Part shown: positions 35,408-43,984 of the stretch, in pieces | How the letters are laid out: each line of letters begins with the position of its first letter | How positions within the stretch are numbered: position 1 is the stretch's first letter | Assembly: GCA_020846275.1 (NCBI GenBank) | Contig: JADLEG010000155.1 | Span: forward strand, 1-49,379 | Direction of reading: 5' to 3' | Source of the DNA: Alphaproteobacteria bacterium | GTDB taxonomy: Bacteria; Pseudomonadota; Alphaproteobacteria; JAEULC01 | Length of the DNA: 49,379 nucleotides | The notes under the pieces: generated by a model | Seen by the model: only the letters and a program-made list of their open reading frames with translations | Database searches by the model: none | What the model was told of the DNA's origin: nothing | Made by a program: the position numbers and the translations under genes

Positions 35408-36898
35408 GTGAATCACGTGAACGCACAGGCCATGACCGCAAGTACCGCCAATCCCAGTCAAATCGATTACAACGAGGACATAGTCAAGGCAGGCGTCATC
35501 GCCGCCATGGTGTGGTCGCTAGCCGGCATGGCGGCGGGGCTGCTGGCGGCGCTGCAGCTCGCGTGGCCGGCGTTCAATCTCGACCTGCCCTGGCTCTCGT
35601 TCGGTCGAATCAGGCCGATCCATACCTCGGGCGTGATCTTCGCCTTCGGCGGCAACGTCCTGATGGCGACATCCTTCTACGTGGTGCAGCGCACCTGCCG
35701 CGCGCGCCTGTTCGGCGGCGACCTCGGCTGGGTGGTCTTCTGGGGCTACCAACTCTTCCTGCTCATGGCCGTCGCCGGCTACCTGATGGGCGTCACGCAG
35801 TCCAAGGAATACGCCGAGCCGGAATGGTACGTCGACCTGTGGCTGACGATCGTATGGGTCCTCTACGCCATCGTCTTCTTCGGCACGCTGGCGATCCGCC
35901 GCGAGCCGCACATCTACGTGGCGAACTGGTTCTACGCCGCCTTCATCATCACGATCGCGCTGCTGCACATCATCAACAACCTGGCGGTACCGGTGTCGTT
36001 CACCGGCGCCAAGAGCTACGTGGTCTGGGCGGGCGTGCAGGACGCGATGACGCAGTGGTGGTACGGCCACAACGCGGTCGGATTCTTCCTGACCGCCGGC
36101 TTCCTCGGCATGATGTACTACTTCGTGCCCAAGCAGGCCGACCGGCCGGTCTATTCCTACCGCCTGTCGATCGTGCATTTCTGGTCGCTGATCTTCCTGT
36201 ACATCTGGGCCGGCCCGCATCACCTGCACTACACGGCCCTGCCCGACTGGGCGCAGACCCTCGGCATGACCTTCTCGATCATGCTGTGGATGCCGTCCTG
36301 GGGCGGCATGATCAACGGCGTCATGACCCTGTCCGGCGCCTGGGAGAAGCTGCGCACCGACCCGGTGCTGCGGTTGATGGTGGTTGCCATCGCCTTCTAC
36401 GGCATGTCGACCTTCGAAGGCCCGGTCATGTCGATCAAGGCCGTCAACGCGCTCAGCCACTACACCGACTGGACCGTCGGCCACGTGCATTCCGGCGCGC
36501 TGGGCTGGGTCGGCTTCATCTCGTTCGGCTCGATCTACTACCTGGTGCCGAAGCTGTGGAAGCGCCCGCGCCTCTACTCGATCCGGCTGGTCGACATGCA
36601 CCTTTGGGTCGCGACGATCGGCATCGTGCTCTACATCACCGCGATGTGGATCTCGGGCATCCTGCAGGGCCTGATGTGGCGGGCCTACGACAAGCTCGGC
36701 TTCCTGCAGTACTCGTTCGTCGAGACGGTCGAGGCGATGCACCCGTTCTACGTGATCCGCGCGCTGGGCGGCGGCCTCTACATCTTCGGCGCGCTGGTGA
36801 TGTGCTGGAACCTGTGGCAGACGGCGCATGGCCGCCTGCGCGACGAGCGCCCGATGCTGGGTGCGCCGACGGCCGCGCCGGCGGCGTCCCGGGCCTGA
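35408..36898 (+). CDS. ccoN: cbb3-type cytochrome c oxidase subunit I
   Basis: This 496-residue catalytic subunit carries the low-spin haem b and the haem b3/CuB centre of the high-affinity oxidase. About twelve membrane helices are present. Marks include [15 protein letters not shown] (low-spin haem His), [18 protein letters not shown] (CuB His and Tyr region), [15 protein letters not shown] and [11 protein letters not shown]. It begins with GTG at 35408, although a GTG at 35417 or the ATG at 35432 are possible. First gene of ccoNOQP, preceded by an FNR box. Confidence 0.96.
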   Translation: MNHVNAQAMTASTANPSQIDYNEDIVKAGVIAAMVWSLAGMAAGLLAALQLAWPAFNLDLPWLSFGRIRPIHTSGVIFAFGGNVLMATSFYVVQRTCRARLFGGDLGWVVFWGYQLFLLMAVAGYLMGVTQSKEYAEPEWYVDLWLTIVWVLYAIVFFGTLAIRREPHIYVANWFYAAFIITIALLHIINNLAVPVSFTGAKSYVVWAGVQDAMTQWWYGHNAVGFFLTAGFLGMMYYFVPKQADRPVYSYRLSIVHFWSLIFLYIWAGPHHLHYTALPDWAQTLGMTFSIMLWMPSWGGMINGVMTLSGAWEKLRTDPVLRLMVVAIAFYGMSTFEGPVMSIKAVNALSHYTDWTVGHVHSGALGWVGFISFGSIYYLVPKLWKRPRLYSIRLVDMHLWVATIGIVLYITAMWISGILQGLMWRAYDKLGFLQYSFVETVEAMHPFYVIRALGGGLYIFGALVMCWNLWQTAHGRLRDERPMLGAPTAAPAASRA

Positions 36899-36917
36899 GC
36901 GGAAAAGGATAGACGTC

Positions 36918-37643
36918 ATGCCGACGCTTCACGAACGCGCCGAAACGAACTCGTTCTGGCTCATCCTGCTGACGCTCATCGTCGTGGCGATCGGCGGCAT
37001 CGTCCAGATGGTGCCGCTGTTCTACCTCGAGAGCACCATCGAGAAGGTGTCGGGCGTCAGGCCGTACACGCCGCTCGAGCTGATGGGGCGCAATATCTAC
37101 GTGCGCGAGGGCTGCTACCTGTGCCACAGCCAGCAGGTCCGTCCGTTCCGCGACGAGGCCGAGCGCTACGGTCACTACAGCCTTGCCGCCGAAAGCATGT
37201 ACGACCATCCCTTCCAGTGGGGGTCCAAGCGCACGGGACCGGACTTGGCGCGCGTCGGCGCCCGCTATTCCGACGAATGGCACGTGGCGCACCTGACCAA
37301 TCCGCGCACCGTGGTGCCGGAATCGGTGATGCCCGGCTACGGCTTCCTGTCGCGCCAGCCGCTGGAGTACGGCGACATCGAGGCGCATCTGCGCACGAAC
37401 CGCACCGTCGGCGTCCCCTATACCGAGGACATGATCAAGAACGCCAAGGCGGACGTGGCGGCGCAGACCGCGCCGGACGCCGATCCCGCGGCCTTCGTCG
37501 CGCGCTATCCCAAGGCGGTCGTGCGCAAGTTCAACGCCGGCGAGCGCGAGATCACCGAGATGGACGCGCTGGTCGCTTACCTGCAGATGCTCGGGACGCT
37601 GGTCGACTTCTCGACCTTCGAAACCGCCAAGAACATCCGCTGA
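36918..37643 (+). CDS. ccoO: cbb3 oxidase mono-haem cytochrome c subunit
   Basis: This 241-residue subunit has an N-terminal membrane anchor ([19 protein letters not shown]) and a periplasmic cytochrome c domain. Haem c is attached at C66-x2-C69-H70 (GCYLCHSQQ), with the SVMPGYGFL methionine as the likely sixth ligand. Typical motifs [18 protein letters not shown] and the haem-binding loop [13 protein letters not shown] are intact. It starts 20 bases after ccoN with AAAGGA before the ATG. Confidence 0.96.
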   Translation: MPTLHERAETNSFWLILLTLIVVAIGGIVQMVPLFYLESTIEKVSGVRPYTPLELMGRNIYVREGCYLCHSQQVRPFRDEAERYGHYSLAAESMYDHPFQWGSKRTGPDLARVGARYSDEWHVAHLTNPRTVVPESVMPGYGFLSRQPLEYGDIEAHLRTNRTVGVPYTEDMIKNAKADVAAQTAPDADPAAFVARYPKAVVRKFNAGEREITEMDALVAYLQMLGTLVDFSTFETAKNIR

Positions 37644-37655
37644 CGGGAGCGCGCC

Positions 37656-37805
37656 ATGGACTACGAAACCATCCGGGCGATCACCGGAACGGCCAGCCTG
37701 ATCTTCTTCGTGGCCTTCTTCGCGGCCGTGCTGGCCTGGACGTTCTGGCCAGGCAACCGCCAGAAGCTCGAGGACGCCGGCCGCATCCCGCTCAGCAAGG
37801 ATTGA
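37656..37805 (+). CDS. ccoQ: cbb3 oxidase small subunit
   Basis: This 49-residue single-helix protein begins MDYETIRAITGTASL and continues with a hydrophobic segment (IFFVAFFAAVLAWTFWPGN) and a short charged tail. It is the usual place and size for CcoQ, between ccoO and ccoP, with GGGAGC before the ATG. It stabilises the interaction of CcoP with CcoNO in the family. It is too short to be found by simple length filters. Confidence 0.92.
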   Translation: MDYETIRAITGTASLIFFVAFFAAVLAWTFWPGNRQKLEDAGRIPLSKD

Positions 37806-37809
37806 GATC

Positions 37810-38679
37810 ATGTCGACGATCGAGAAAGACTCCGTCACCGGAACCGCCACGACCGGCCACGAGTGGGACGGCATCAAGGAGCTGAACAACCCGCTGCCGC
37901 GCTGGTGGCTGTGGGTACTGCTCGCCACGGTCGCCTGGTCCATCGGCTACTGGGTCGTCTATCCCGCCTGGCCGGTGCCCGGCCTGGGGACGACCCGGGG
38001 CGCGATCGGCTATTCCTCGCGCGTCGACCATGAGAACGAGCTGAAGGCGGCGAAGAGCCTGCAGGCCGGCATGCTGACCAAAATCGCGGCCGCGACGCCC
38101 GAGCAGATCGCCGCCGATCCCGAGATGCGCGCTTTCGCGCTGGCGGGCGGGCGCTCGGCCTTCCAGCTCTACTGCTCGCAGTGCCACGGCACCGGCGCCG
38201 CCGGCGCGGCCGGCTACCCCAACCTCAACGACGACGACTGGATCTGGGGCGGCAAGCTCGACGAAATCTACCGCACGCTGCGCTACGGCGTGCGCTGGCC
38301 CAACGACGACACGCGGATGAGCGACATGCCGGCGTTCCTGGCCGACGGCGTGCTGAAGCCGAACCAGATCGACGACGTCGCCGACTACGTGCTGGGCCTG
38401 AGCGGCCAGAAGGCCGACGCCCAGGCGGCCGAGCGCGGCAAGACGGTGTTCGCCGAGAACTGCGCCGCTTGCCACGGCGAAACCGGCAAGGGCAATCTCG
38501 AGGTCGGCGCGCCGAACCTGACCGACGGCATCTGGCTCTACGGCGGCGACCGCAACGCGATCATCGCCAGCGTGCGCTACTCCCGCAAGGGCGTGATGCC
38601 GGCCTGGGAAGGCAAGCTGGACGCGGCGACGATCAAGACCCTGGCCGTGTACGTGCACGCGCTGGGCGGCGGGAAGTGA
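37810..38679 (+). CDS. ccoP: cbb3 oxidase di-haem cytochrome c subunit
   Basis: This 289-residue subunit has an N-terminal WDGIKELNNPLPRWW region and one membrane helix, then two cytochrome c domains. The haem motifs are C122-x2-C125-H126 (CSQCHG) and C218-x2-C221-H222 (CAACHG). It accepts electrons from cytochrome bc1 through a soluble or membrane cytochrome c. The ATG lies 4 bases after ccoQ, and ccoG starts 1 base after its stop codon. Confidence 0.96.
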   Translation: MSTIEKDSVTGTATTGHEWDGIKELNNPLPRWWLWVLLATVAWSIGYWVVYPAWPVPGLGTTRGAIGYSSRVDHENELKAAKSLQAGMLTKIAAATPEQIAADPEMRAFALAGGRSAFQLYCSQCHGTGAAGAAGYPNLNDDDWIWGGKLDEIYRTLRYGVRWPNDDTRMSDMPAFLADGVLKPNQIDDVADYVLGLSGQKADAQAAERGKTVFAENCAACHGETGKGNLEVGAPNLTDGIWLYGGDRNAIIASVRYSRKGVMPAWEGKLDAATIKTLAVYVHALGGGK

Positions 38680-38680
38680 C

Positions 38681-40153
38681 GTGAACGATGCAACCCAGGT
38701 CGCGCAGGCGAATGAGGAGCGGGTCACACCGGTAAACAAGCCGACCGTCCGTTCGCTCTATCGCGCGCGCGTCAAGGTTCATCCCCGGCTCGTCCCGGGC
38801 TTCTACCGCCGCCTCAAATGGATCGCCATGGCGGCGATGCTTGCCATCTACTACCTCGCGCCGTGGCTCCGCTGGGACCGCGGGCCGAACGCGCCCGGCC
38901 AGGCCATCCTGATCGATTTCCCCGAGCGAAAGTTCTACTTCTTCTTCATCGAGATCTGGCCGCAGGAAGTGTATTTCCTGACCGGCATACTGATCATGAT
39001 GGCGATCGGCCTGTTCGCCGTCACCGCGTCGTTCGGGCGCATCTGGTGCGGCTATGCCTGTCCCCAGACGGTGTGGACCGACCTGTTCATCCAGGTCGAG
39101 CGCCTGATCGAGGGCGACCGCAACGCCCGCATGCGGCTGGACGCGGCGCCGATGTCGGCATCCAAGCTCGGCAAGCGCGCGCTGAAATACGCGGTCTTCC
39201 TGGTGATCTCGATGGCGACCGGCGGCGCCTGGGTGCTCTATTTCGCCGACGCCCCCACGTTGGCCCATCAGTTGGTGACCTTCGAGGCGCCCTACGCCGC
39301 CTATGCCGCCGTCGCGTTCCTGACCGCCAGCACCTTTGTCCTCGGCGGCCTCGCGCGCGAGCAGGTGTGCACCTACATGTGCCCCTACGCGCGGTTCCAG
39401 GCGGCGATGCTGGACGAGCACAGCCTGATCGTCGCCTATCGCGCCGACCGCGGCGAGCCGCGCGGCAAGCACAAGAAGGGCGATTCCTGGGAGGGCCATG
39501 GCGACTGCGTGGATTGCGATTCCTGCGTCGCCGTCTGCCCTACCGGCATCGACATCCGCGACGGGCAGCAGCTCGAATGCATCAACTGCGGCCTGTGCGC
39601 CGACGCCTGCGACGCGGTCATGGACCGGGTCGGCCGGCCGCGCGGCCTGATCGGCATCGATTCGCTGGCGAACGTGACGGCGCGCAAGCAGGGCCTGCCG
39701 GCGGCGACGCGCATCTTCCGCACGCGCACGCTGATCTATATCGGCATCTGGTGCGCGGTCGGCCTGTTCATGCTGGGCACGCTGCTGCTGCGCAACGACA
39801 TTGACGTCAACACGCTGCGCGACCGCAATCCGCTGTTCGTCACGCTGACCGACGGCTCGATCCGCAACGGCTATACGGTCCACATCATCAACAAGCAGCA
39901 CGCCGAGCGGCCGCTGACCCTGTCCGTCGACGGGCTGCCGTCGGCGCGCGTCAACGTGCTGGGCGACAGCGGCACCGCCGCCGGCGCCAAGGTGACCGTG
40001 CCGGCCGACGGCGTCGGCGAGTTCAAGGTGTTCGTCACCGCGCCGCGCGACAGCGTGAAGACCGAATCGACGGGCATCCACTTCATCGTCCGCGAGGCCG
40101 ACGGGCGCGTCTCGGCCAGCCGCGGCAGCAGCTTCAGGGGGCCATCGCGATGA
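38681..40153 (+). CDS. ccoG: CcoG/FixG-type Fe-S membrane protein for cbb3 assembly
   Basis: This 490-residue protein (RdxA/FixG family) has five to six membrane helices. Cysteine-rich WCGYACPQTVWTDLF and CTYMCPYARFQ segments precede a ferredoxin-like domain with two [4Fe-4S] sites (CVDCDSCVAVCPTGID and CINCGLCADAC). A C-terminal immunoglobulin-like periplasmic domain ends it. It starts with GTG, with GGGAAG upstream. The family takes part in copper reduction or transfer for cbb3 maturation. Its last bases overlap the ccoH ATG. Confidence 0.95.
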   Translation: MNDATQVAQANEERVTPVNKPTVRSLYRARVKVHPRLVPGFYRRLKWIAMAAMLAIYYLAPWLRWDRGPNAPGQAILIDFPERKFYFFFIEIWPQEVYFLTGILIMMAIGLFAVTASFGRIWCGYACPQTVWTDLFIQVERLIEGDRNARMRLDAAPMSASKLGKRALKYAVFLVISMATGGAWVLYFADAPTLAHQLVTFEAPYAAYAAVAFLTASTFVLGGLAREQVCTYMCPYARFQAAMLDEHSLIVAYRADRGEPRGKHKKGDSWEGHGDCVDCDSCVAVCPTGIDIRDGQQLECINCGLCADACDAVMDRVGRPRGLIGIDSLANVTARKQGLPAATRIFRTRTLIYIGIWCAVGLFMLGTLLLRNDIDVNTLRDRNPLFVTLTDGSIRNGYTVHIINKQHAERPLTLSVDGLPSARVNVLGDSGTAAGAKVTVPADGVGEFKVFVTAPRDSVKTESTGIHFIVREADGRVSASRGSSFRGPSR

Positions 40154-40620
40154 CCGGCAGCGCTACGCTTCAGGGCCGTCACGTCTTCGGCTGGATCGCC
40201 GCCTTCTTCGGGGTGGTGACCGCCGTCAATGGCATCTTCGTGTACTACGCCCTCAGCTCGTGGTCGGGCCTGACCGCATCCGACGCCTATAACCGCGGCC
40301 TCGCCTACAACCAGGTGCTCGACGAGGCGGCGGCGCAGCGCAAGCTCGGCTGGGGCGCGGAGATGGGCTGGCGCCGGGGCAATGCCGAGGCGCGCTTCGT
40401 CGACCGCGACGGATCGCCGCTCAAGGGGCTCGAGATCGCCGCCCGCTTCTCGCGGCCGCTGGGCGAAGGCGAGCCGATCGACGTGATGCTGGCCGCCAAG
40501 GCCCCGGGCGTCTACATGGCGCCGGTCGAGCTTCCCTTGCCCGGCCAGTGGGACATGCAGATCGAAGCGAGCGGCGCCGGCGGCCGCTACCGCGCGACAA
40601 CGCGCCTGGTCGTGCCGTGA
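40150..40620 (+). CDS. ccoH: FixH/CcoH-type cbb3 assembly protein
   Basis: This 156-residue protein has one N-terminal membrane helix (GWIAAFFGVVTAVNGIFVYYA) and a periplasmic beta-sandwich typical of FixH (DAYNRGLAYNQVL, then LPGQWDMQIEA). It starts by ATGA overlap with ccoG and ends by GTGA overlap with ccoI. The family stabilises cbb3 assembly intermediates. Length and position are typical. Confidence 0.94.
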   Translation: MTGSATLQGRHVFGWIAAFFGVVTAVNGIFVYYALSSWSGLTASDAYNRGLAYNQVLDEAAAQRKLGWGAEMGWRRGNAEARFVDRDGSPLKGLEIAARFSRPLGEGEPIDVMLAAKAPGVYMAPVELPLPGQWDMQIEASGAGGRYRATTRLVVP

Positions 40621-43040
40621 CCGACGCCTGCCGGCATTGCGGCGAGCCGCTCGGCGGCAAGCCGCTCGGCGCCGGCCGCGAGGACGGCTTTTGCTGCGCC
40701 GGCTGCGCCGCCGCCTTCGCCACCGTGAACGCGCTGGGCCTGGCCCAGTGGTACGAGCGGCGCACGCTCCCGACCGGCGCGCGTCCGCTGCGCCCCCAGG
40801 ACGACCGGCCGGTCCGCGACACCGCGATCTACGAAACCGCGGGCGCGAACGGCACGCGCCTGCTGCATCTGATGGTGGACGGGCTGCAATGCGCGGCCTG
40901 CGTCTGGCTGATCGAGAACGTGCTGGCGCGCCAGCCGGGCGTGGTCGAGGCGCGGGTCAACATGAGCACGCGCCGCCTGCGCCTGCGCTGGAAGCCCGAG
41001 ACGACGACCGGCCCGCACCTCATCGAGGCGATCCAGCGCCTGGGCTACCGCCTGACGCCGTTCGACCAGCGCCGCGCCGCCGAGGCCATGGGCAGCGAGG
41101 ACCGCGCGCTGTTGAAGGCGATGGCCGTGGCGGGCTTCGCCGCCGGCAACGTCATGCTGCTGTCGGTCTCCGTGTGGGCCGGCCACACATCGATGGGCGA
41201 CGCCACGCGCGACCTGTTCCACTGGGTCTCGGCCCTGATCGCGCTGCCCGCGATCGCCTATGCCGGCCGGCCTTTCTTCCGCTCGGCGCTGTCCGCACTG
41301 CACGCCGGCCGGCTGAACATGGACGTGCCGATCTCGCTGGGCGTCCTGCTGGCCGCGGGCATGAGCCTGGTTGCGACCGTCGCCGGCCGGCCGCACGCCT
41401 ATTTCGACGCCGCCGTCACGCTGCTGTTCTTCCTGCTGGTCGGCCGCTTCCTCGACCGTCGCGCGCGGGCGCGCGCGCGCTCCGTGGCCGAGAACCTGCT
41501 GGCGGTCAACGCGCAGGCCATCACGGTGGTGGCGCCCGACGGCGCGCGCAGCGTCGTTCCGCCCGACCAGGTCCGGCCCGGCCAGCGCGTCGCGGTCGCG
41601 GCGGGCGAGCGCATCGGCGTCGACGGCGTGATCGCCGCGGGCCGATCGGACGTCGACATGGCGCTGGTAACCGGCGAGTCCGTGCCGGGCGCGGTGGGAC
41701 CGGGCGAGCGCGTCTATTGCGGCACGCTGAACCTGACCGGGCCGATCGAGGTGACCGCGACGGCGGCCGGCGAATCGACGCTGGTCGCCGAGATCGTGCG
41801 GCTGATGGAGAACGCCGAGCAGGCCCGCGGACGCTACCGGCTGCTGGCCGACCGCGTGTCGCGCGCCTACGCGCCGGCGGTGCATGTCCTCGGCCTGACG
41901 ACCCTGGCCGGGTGGCTGCTGCACGGCGCGGGCTGGGAGACCAGCCTGATGAACGCGATCGCCGTCCTCATCATCACCTGCCCCTGCGCGCTGGCGCTGG
42001 CGGTGCCGGCCGTGCAGGTGGTGGCGACCGGCCGCCTGTTCCGCTCGGGCATCCTGGTGAAGAGCGCCGACGCGCTGGAGCGCCTGGCCGGCATCGACAC
42101 GGTGGTGTTCGACAAGACCGGCACCCTGACCGAGGGGCGCCCGATCCTGCGCAACGGCGCCGACCTGCCTGAAGCGGCACTACGCCTGGCGGCAAGCCTG
42201 GCCGTCAACAGCCGGCATCCCCTGTCGCGCGCGCTTGCCGCCGCCGCGCCGTCGGTGCCGGCCGCGCCAGGCGTGCGCGAGGTCCCCGGCGCGGGGCTCG
42301 AGCTTGATGGCGACCAGGGGACGATCCGCCTGGGAAGCCGGGCCTTCTGCGGCATCCAGGCGGACGACCGCTCGGCCTTCCCGGAACTGTGGCTGGCCCT
42401 GCCCGGCCGTCCGTCGCTCCGCTTCGAGTTCGAGGACGCGCCCCGCCAGGACGCCGCGGCGACCATCGCCGCGCTGCGCGGGCTGGGGCTGGAGGTGCGG
42501 CTCCTGTCCGGCGACCGAAGGGCGGCGGTCGACGACCTGGCCGACCGGCTGGGGATCGACCGGCGCCTTTCCGGCTGCTCGCCGGTCGACAAGACGCGTG
42601 AACTTGCGGCGCTGGCGGCCGCGGGCCGCCGCACGCTGATGGTGGGCGACGGGCTGAACGACGCCCCGGCCCTCGCCGCCGCCGCGGCGTCGATGTCGCC
42701 CGCCTCGGCCGCCGATATCAGCCAGACCGCGGCCGACCTGGTATGGCAGGGGCGCGGCCTGTGGGCCGTCGTGGACGCGATCCGCTCGGCCCGCCTCGCC
42801 CAGCGCCTGGCGCGCCAGAACATCGCGCTGGCGATCGGCTATAATCTCCTGGCGGTGCCGCTGGCGATGGCGGGCCAGTTGACGCCGCTGATCGCGGCCG
42901 TGGCGATGTCGACATCGTCGCTGGCGGTCAGCTTGAACGCGCTTCGCGCACGGAGGACCCATGACCGGGTTGCTGTTCCTGATACCGGCCGCCCTGCTCC
43001 TCGGCCTGCTGGGGCTCTTCGCGCTGCTGTGGGCGCTTAA
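40617..43040 (+). CDS. ccoI: Copper-type P1B ATPase (CcoI/FixI)
   Basis: This 807-residue heavy-metal P-type ATPase begins with GTG overlapping the ccoH stop. Its N terminus has a cysteine-rich CRHCGEP and GFCCAGCAAAF segment, then a metal-binding GLQCAACV (C92, C95). The transmembrane CPC motif is C455-P456-C457, D499 in DKTGTLT is phosphorylated, and GDGLNDAPAL is intact. It exports copper to the periplasm for CuB of the oxidase. The last 80 bases overlap ccoS in another frame, so the C-terminal tail (RVAVPDTGRPAPRP) is extended and may not be conserved. Confidence 0.95.
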   Translation: MTDACRHCGEPLGGKPLGAGREDGFCCAGCAAAFATVNALGLAQWYERRTLPTGARPLRPQDDRPVRDTAIYETAGANGTRLLHLMVDGLQCAACVWLIENVLARQPGVVEARVNMSTRRLRLRWKPETTTGPHLIEAIQRLGYRLTPFDQRRAAEAMGSEDRALLKAMAVAGFAAGNVMLLSVSVWAGHTSMGDATRDLFHWVSALIALPAIAYAGRPFFRSALSALHAGRLNMDVPISLGVLLAAGMSLVATVAGRPHAYFDAAVTLLFFLLVGRFLDRRARARARSVAENLLAVNAQAITVVAPDGARSVVPPDQVRPGQRVAVAAGERIGVDGVIAAGRSDVDMALVTGESVPGAVGPGERVYCGTLNLTGPIEVTATAAGESTLVAEIVRLMENAEQARGRYRLLADRVSRAYAPAVHVLGLTTLAGWLLHGAGWETSLMNAIAVLIITCPCALALAVPAVQVVATGRLFRSGILVKSADALERLAGIDTVVFDKTGTLTEGRPILRNGADLPEAALRLAASLAVNSRHPLSRALAAAAPSVPAAPGVREVPGAGLELDGDQGTIRLGSRAFCGIQADDRSAFPELWLALPGRPSLRFEFEDAPRQDAAATIAALRGLGLEVRLLSGDRRAAVDDLADRLGIDRRLSGCSPVDKTRELAALAAAGRRTLMVGDGLNDAPALAAAAASMSPASAADISQTAADLVWQGRGLWAVVDAIRSARLAQRLARQNIALAIGYNLLAVPLAMAGQLTPLIAAVAMSTSSLAVSLNALRARRTHDRVAVPDTGRPAPRPAGALRAAVGA

Positions 43041-43119
43041 GAACGACCAGTTCGAGGATCTCGACGGCGCCGCGCATCGCATACTGTTCGACGATGACGG
43101 CGCAGGGGGAAGCAAATGA
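42961..43119 (+). CDS. ccoS: CcoS-type cbb3 maturation protein
   Basis: This 52-residue protein has one membrane helix (FLIPAALLLGLLGLFALLW) followed by KNDQFEDLDGAAHRILFDDD, the diagnostic CcoS tail. The ATG at 42961 has an excellent GGAGGA ribosome site. It overlaps the last 80 bases of ccoI in a different frame. CcoS is needed for cofactor insertion in CcoN. Its stop overlaps the ATG of the DUF2189 gene. Confidence 0.92.
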   Translation: MTGLLFLIPAALLLGLLGLFALLWALKNDQFEDLDGAAHRILFDDDGAGGSK

Positions 43120-43895
43120 CCGACGTCGCCGTTGCCCAAGGGGAAGTGCGCCCGGTCATCCGCGAGGTGACGCTGGACGCGCCGTGGGAATGGCTGGCCG
43201 CCGGCTGGCGCGATTTGTTGACCATCCCGCGCATCAGTCTGGCCTATGGCGCCGTCTTCGTCGTCGTCAGCGCGTTCCTGACGCTGGGCCTGTGGCATCT
43301 CGATATGCTCTATCTGCTGCCGCCCTTCACGGGGGGGTTCATGCTGGTGGCGCCGACGCTATGCTTCGGCCTCTATGAGTCCAGCCGCCGGCTCGCGCAG
43401 GGCGAGCAGCCCTCGTTCCGCGACATCTTCGGCGCGCTCGACCGCGCCCGCGGCCAGATCTCGCTGATGACCGGCATGCTGATCCTGCTGTTCTACCTGT
43501 GGCTCCACATGGCGCTGCTGATCTTCCTTTTGTTCCACGGCATGGCCGCGCCCGACCCGGGCAACTTCATCGAGGAAGTGTTCTTCCACCCGCGCAGCGT
43601 GGCGTTCCTGGTGATCGGCACCGGCGCCGGGCTGGTGATCGCCGGCATGGTGTTCGCCATCTCGGCCGTCTCGATCCCGATGCTGCTCGACCGCGACGTC
43701 GGCGTGGTCAACGCGGTGCAGACCAGCGTCAACGCGGTGACGGCGAACTGGAAGCCGATGCTGCTCTGGGCCTTCCTGATCGTGTCGGCGGTCACGCTCG
43801 GCATCGCCACCCTCTATATCGGGCTTGCCGTGACCGTGCCGCTGATCGCGCACGCCACCTGGCACGCCTACAAGGGCCTGGTCGACTGGCGCTGA
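43116..43895 (+). CDS. DUF2189-family membrane protein at the end of the cbb3 operon
   Basis: This 259-residue protein starts inside the ccoS stop (ATGA), so it belongs to the operon. It has about six helices and the DUF2189 layout, with DAPWEWLAAGWRDLL, LAQGEQPSFRDIFGAL and VGVVNAVQTSVNAVTANW. The family often lies near cytochrome oxidase genes, and its role is not known; participation in oxidase assembly or membrane organisation would be a guess. Confidence 0.87.
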   Translation: MTDVAVAQGEVRPVIREVTLDAPWEWLAAGWRDLLTIPRISLAYGAVFVVVSAFLTLGLWHLDMLYLLPPFTGGFMLVAPTLCFGLYESSRRLAQGEQPSFRDIFGALDRARGQISLMTGMLILLFYLWLHMALLIFLLFHGMAAPDPGNFIEEVFFHPRSVAFLVIGTGAGLVIAGMVFAISAVSIPMLLDRDVGVVNAVQTSVNAVTANWKPMLLWAFLIVSAVTLGIATLYIGLAVTVPLIAHATWHAYKGLVDWR

Positions 43896-43904
43896 GCCGA
43901 CGAC

Positions 43905-43921
43905 GCCGGCACCTTGCCGGC
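43905..43921 (+). terminator. Hairpin after the cbb3 operon
   Basis: Stem GCCGGC, loop ACCTT, stem GCCGGC lies 10 bases after the last gene of the operon. There is no U-tract, so it may only slow polymerase or protect the 3' end. Confidence 0.3.
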
Positions 43922-43984
43922 CGCTGACCATCGCGCGGCCCGCGCGGATTGTGACGCGGGGTGGCTTGGCGCTATGGTGCGGCA

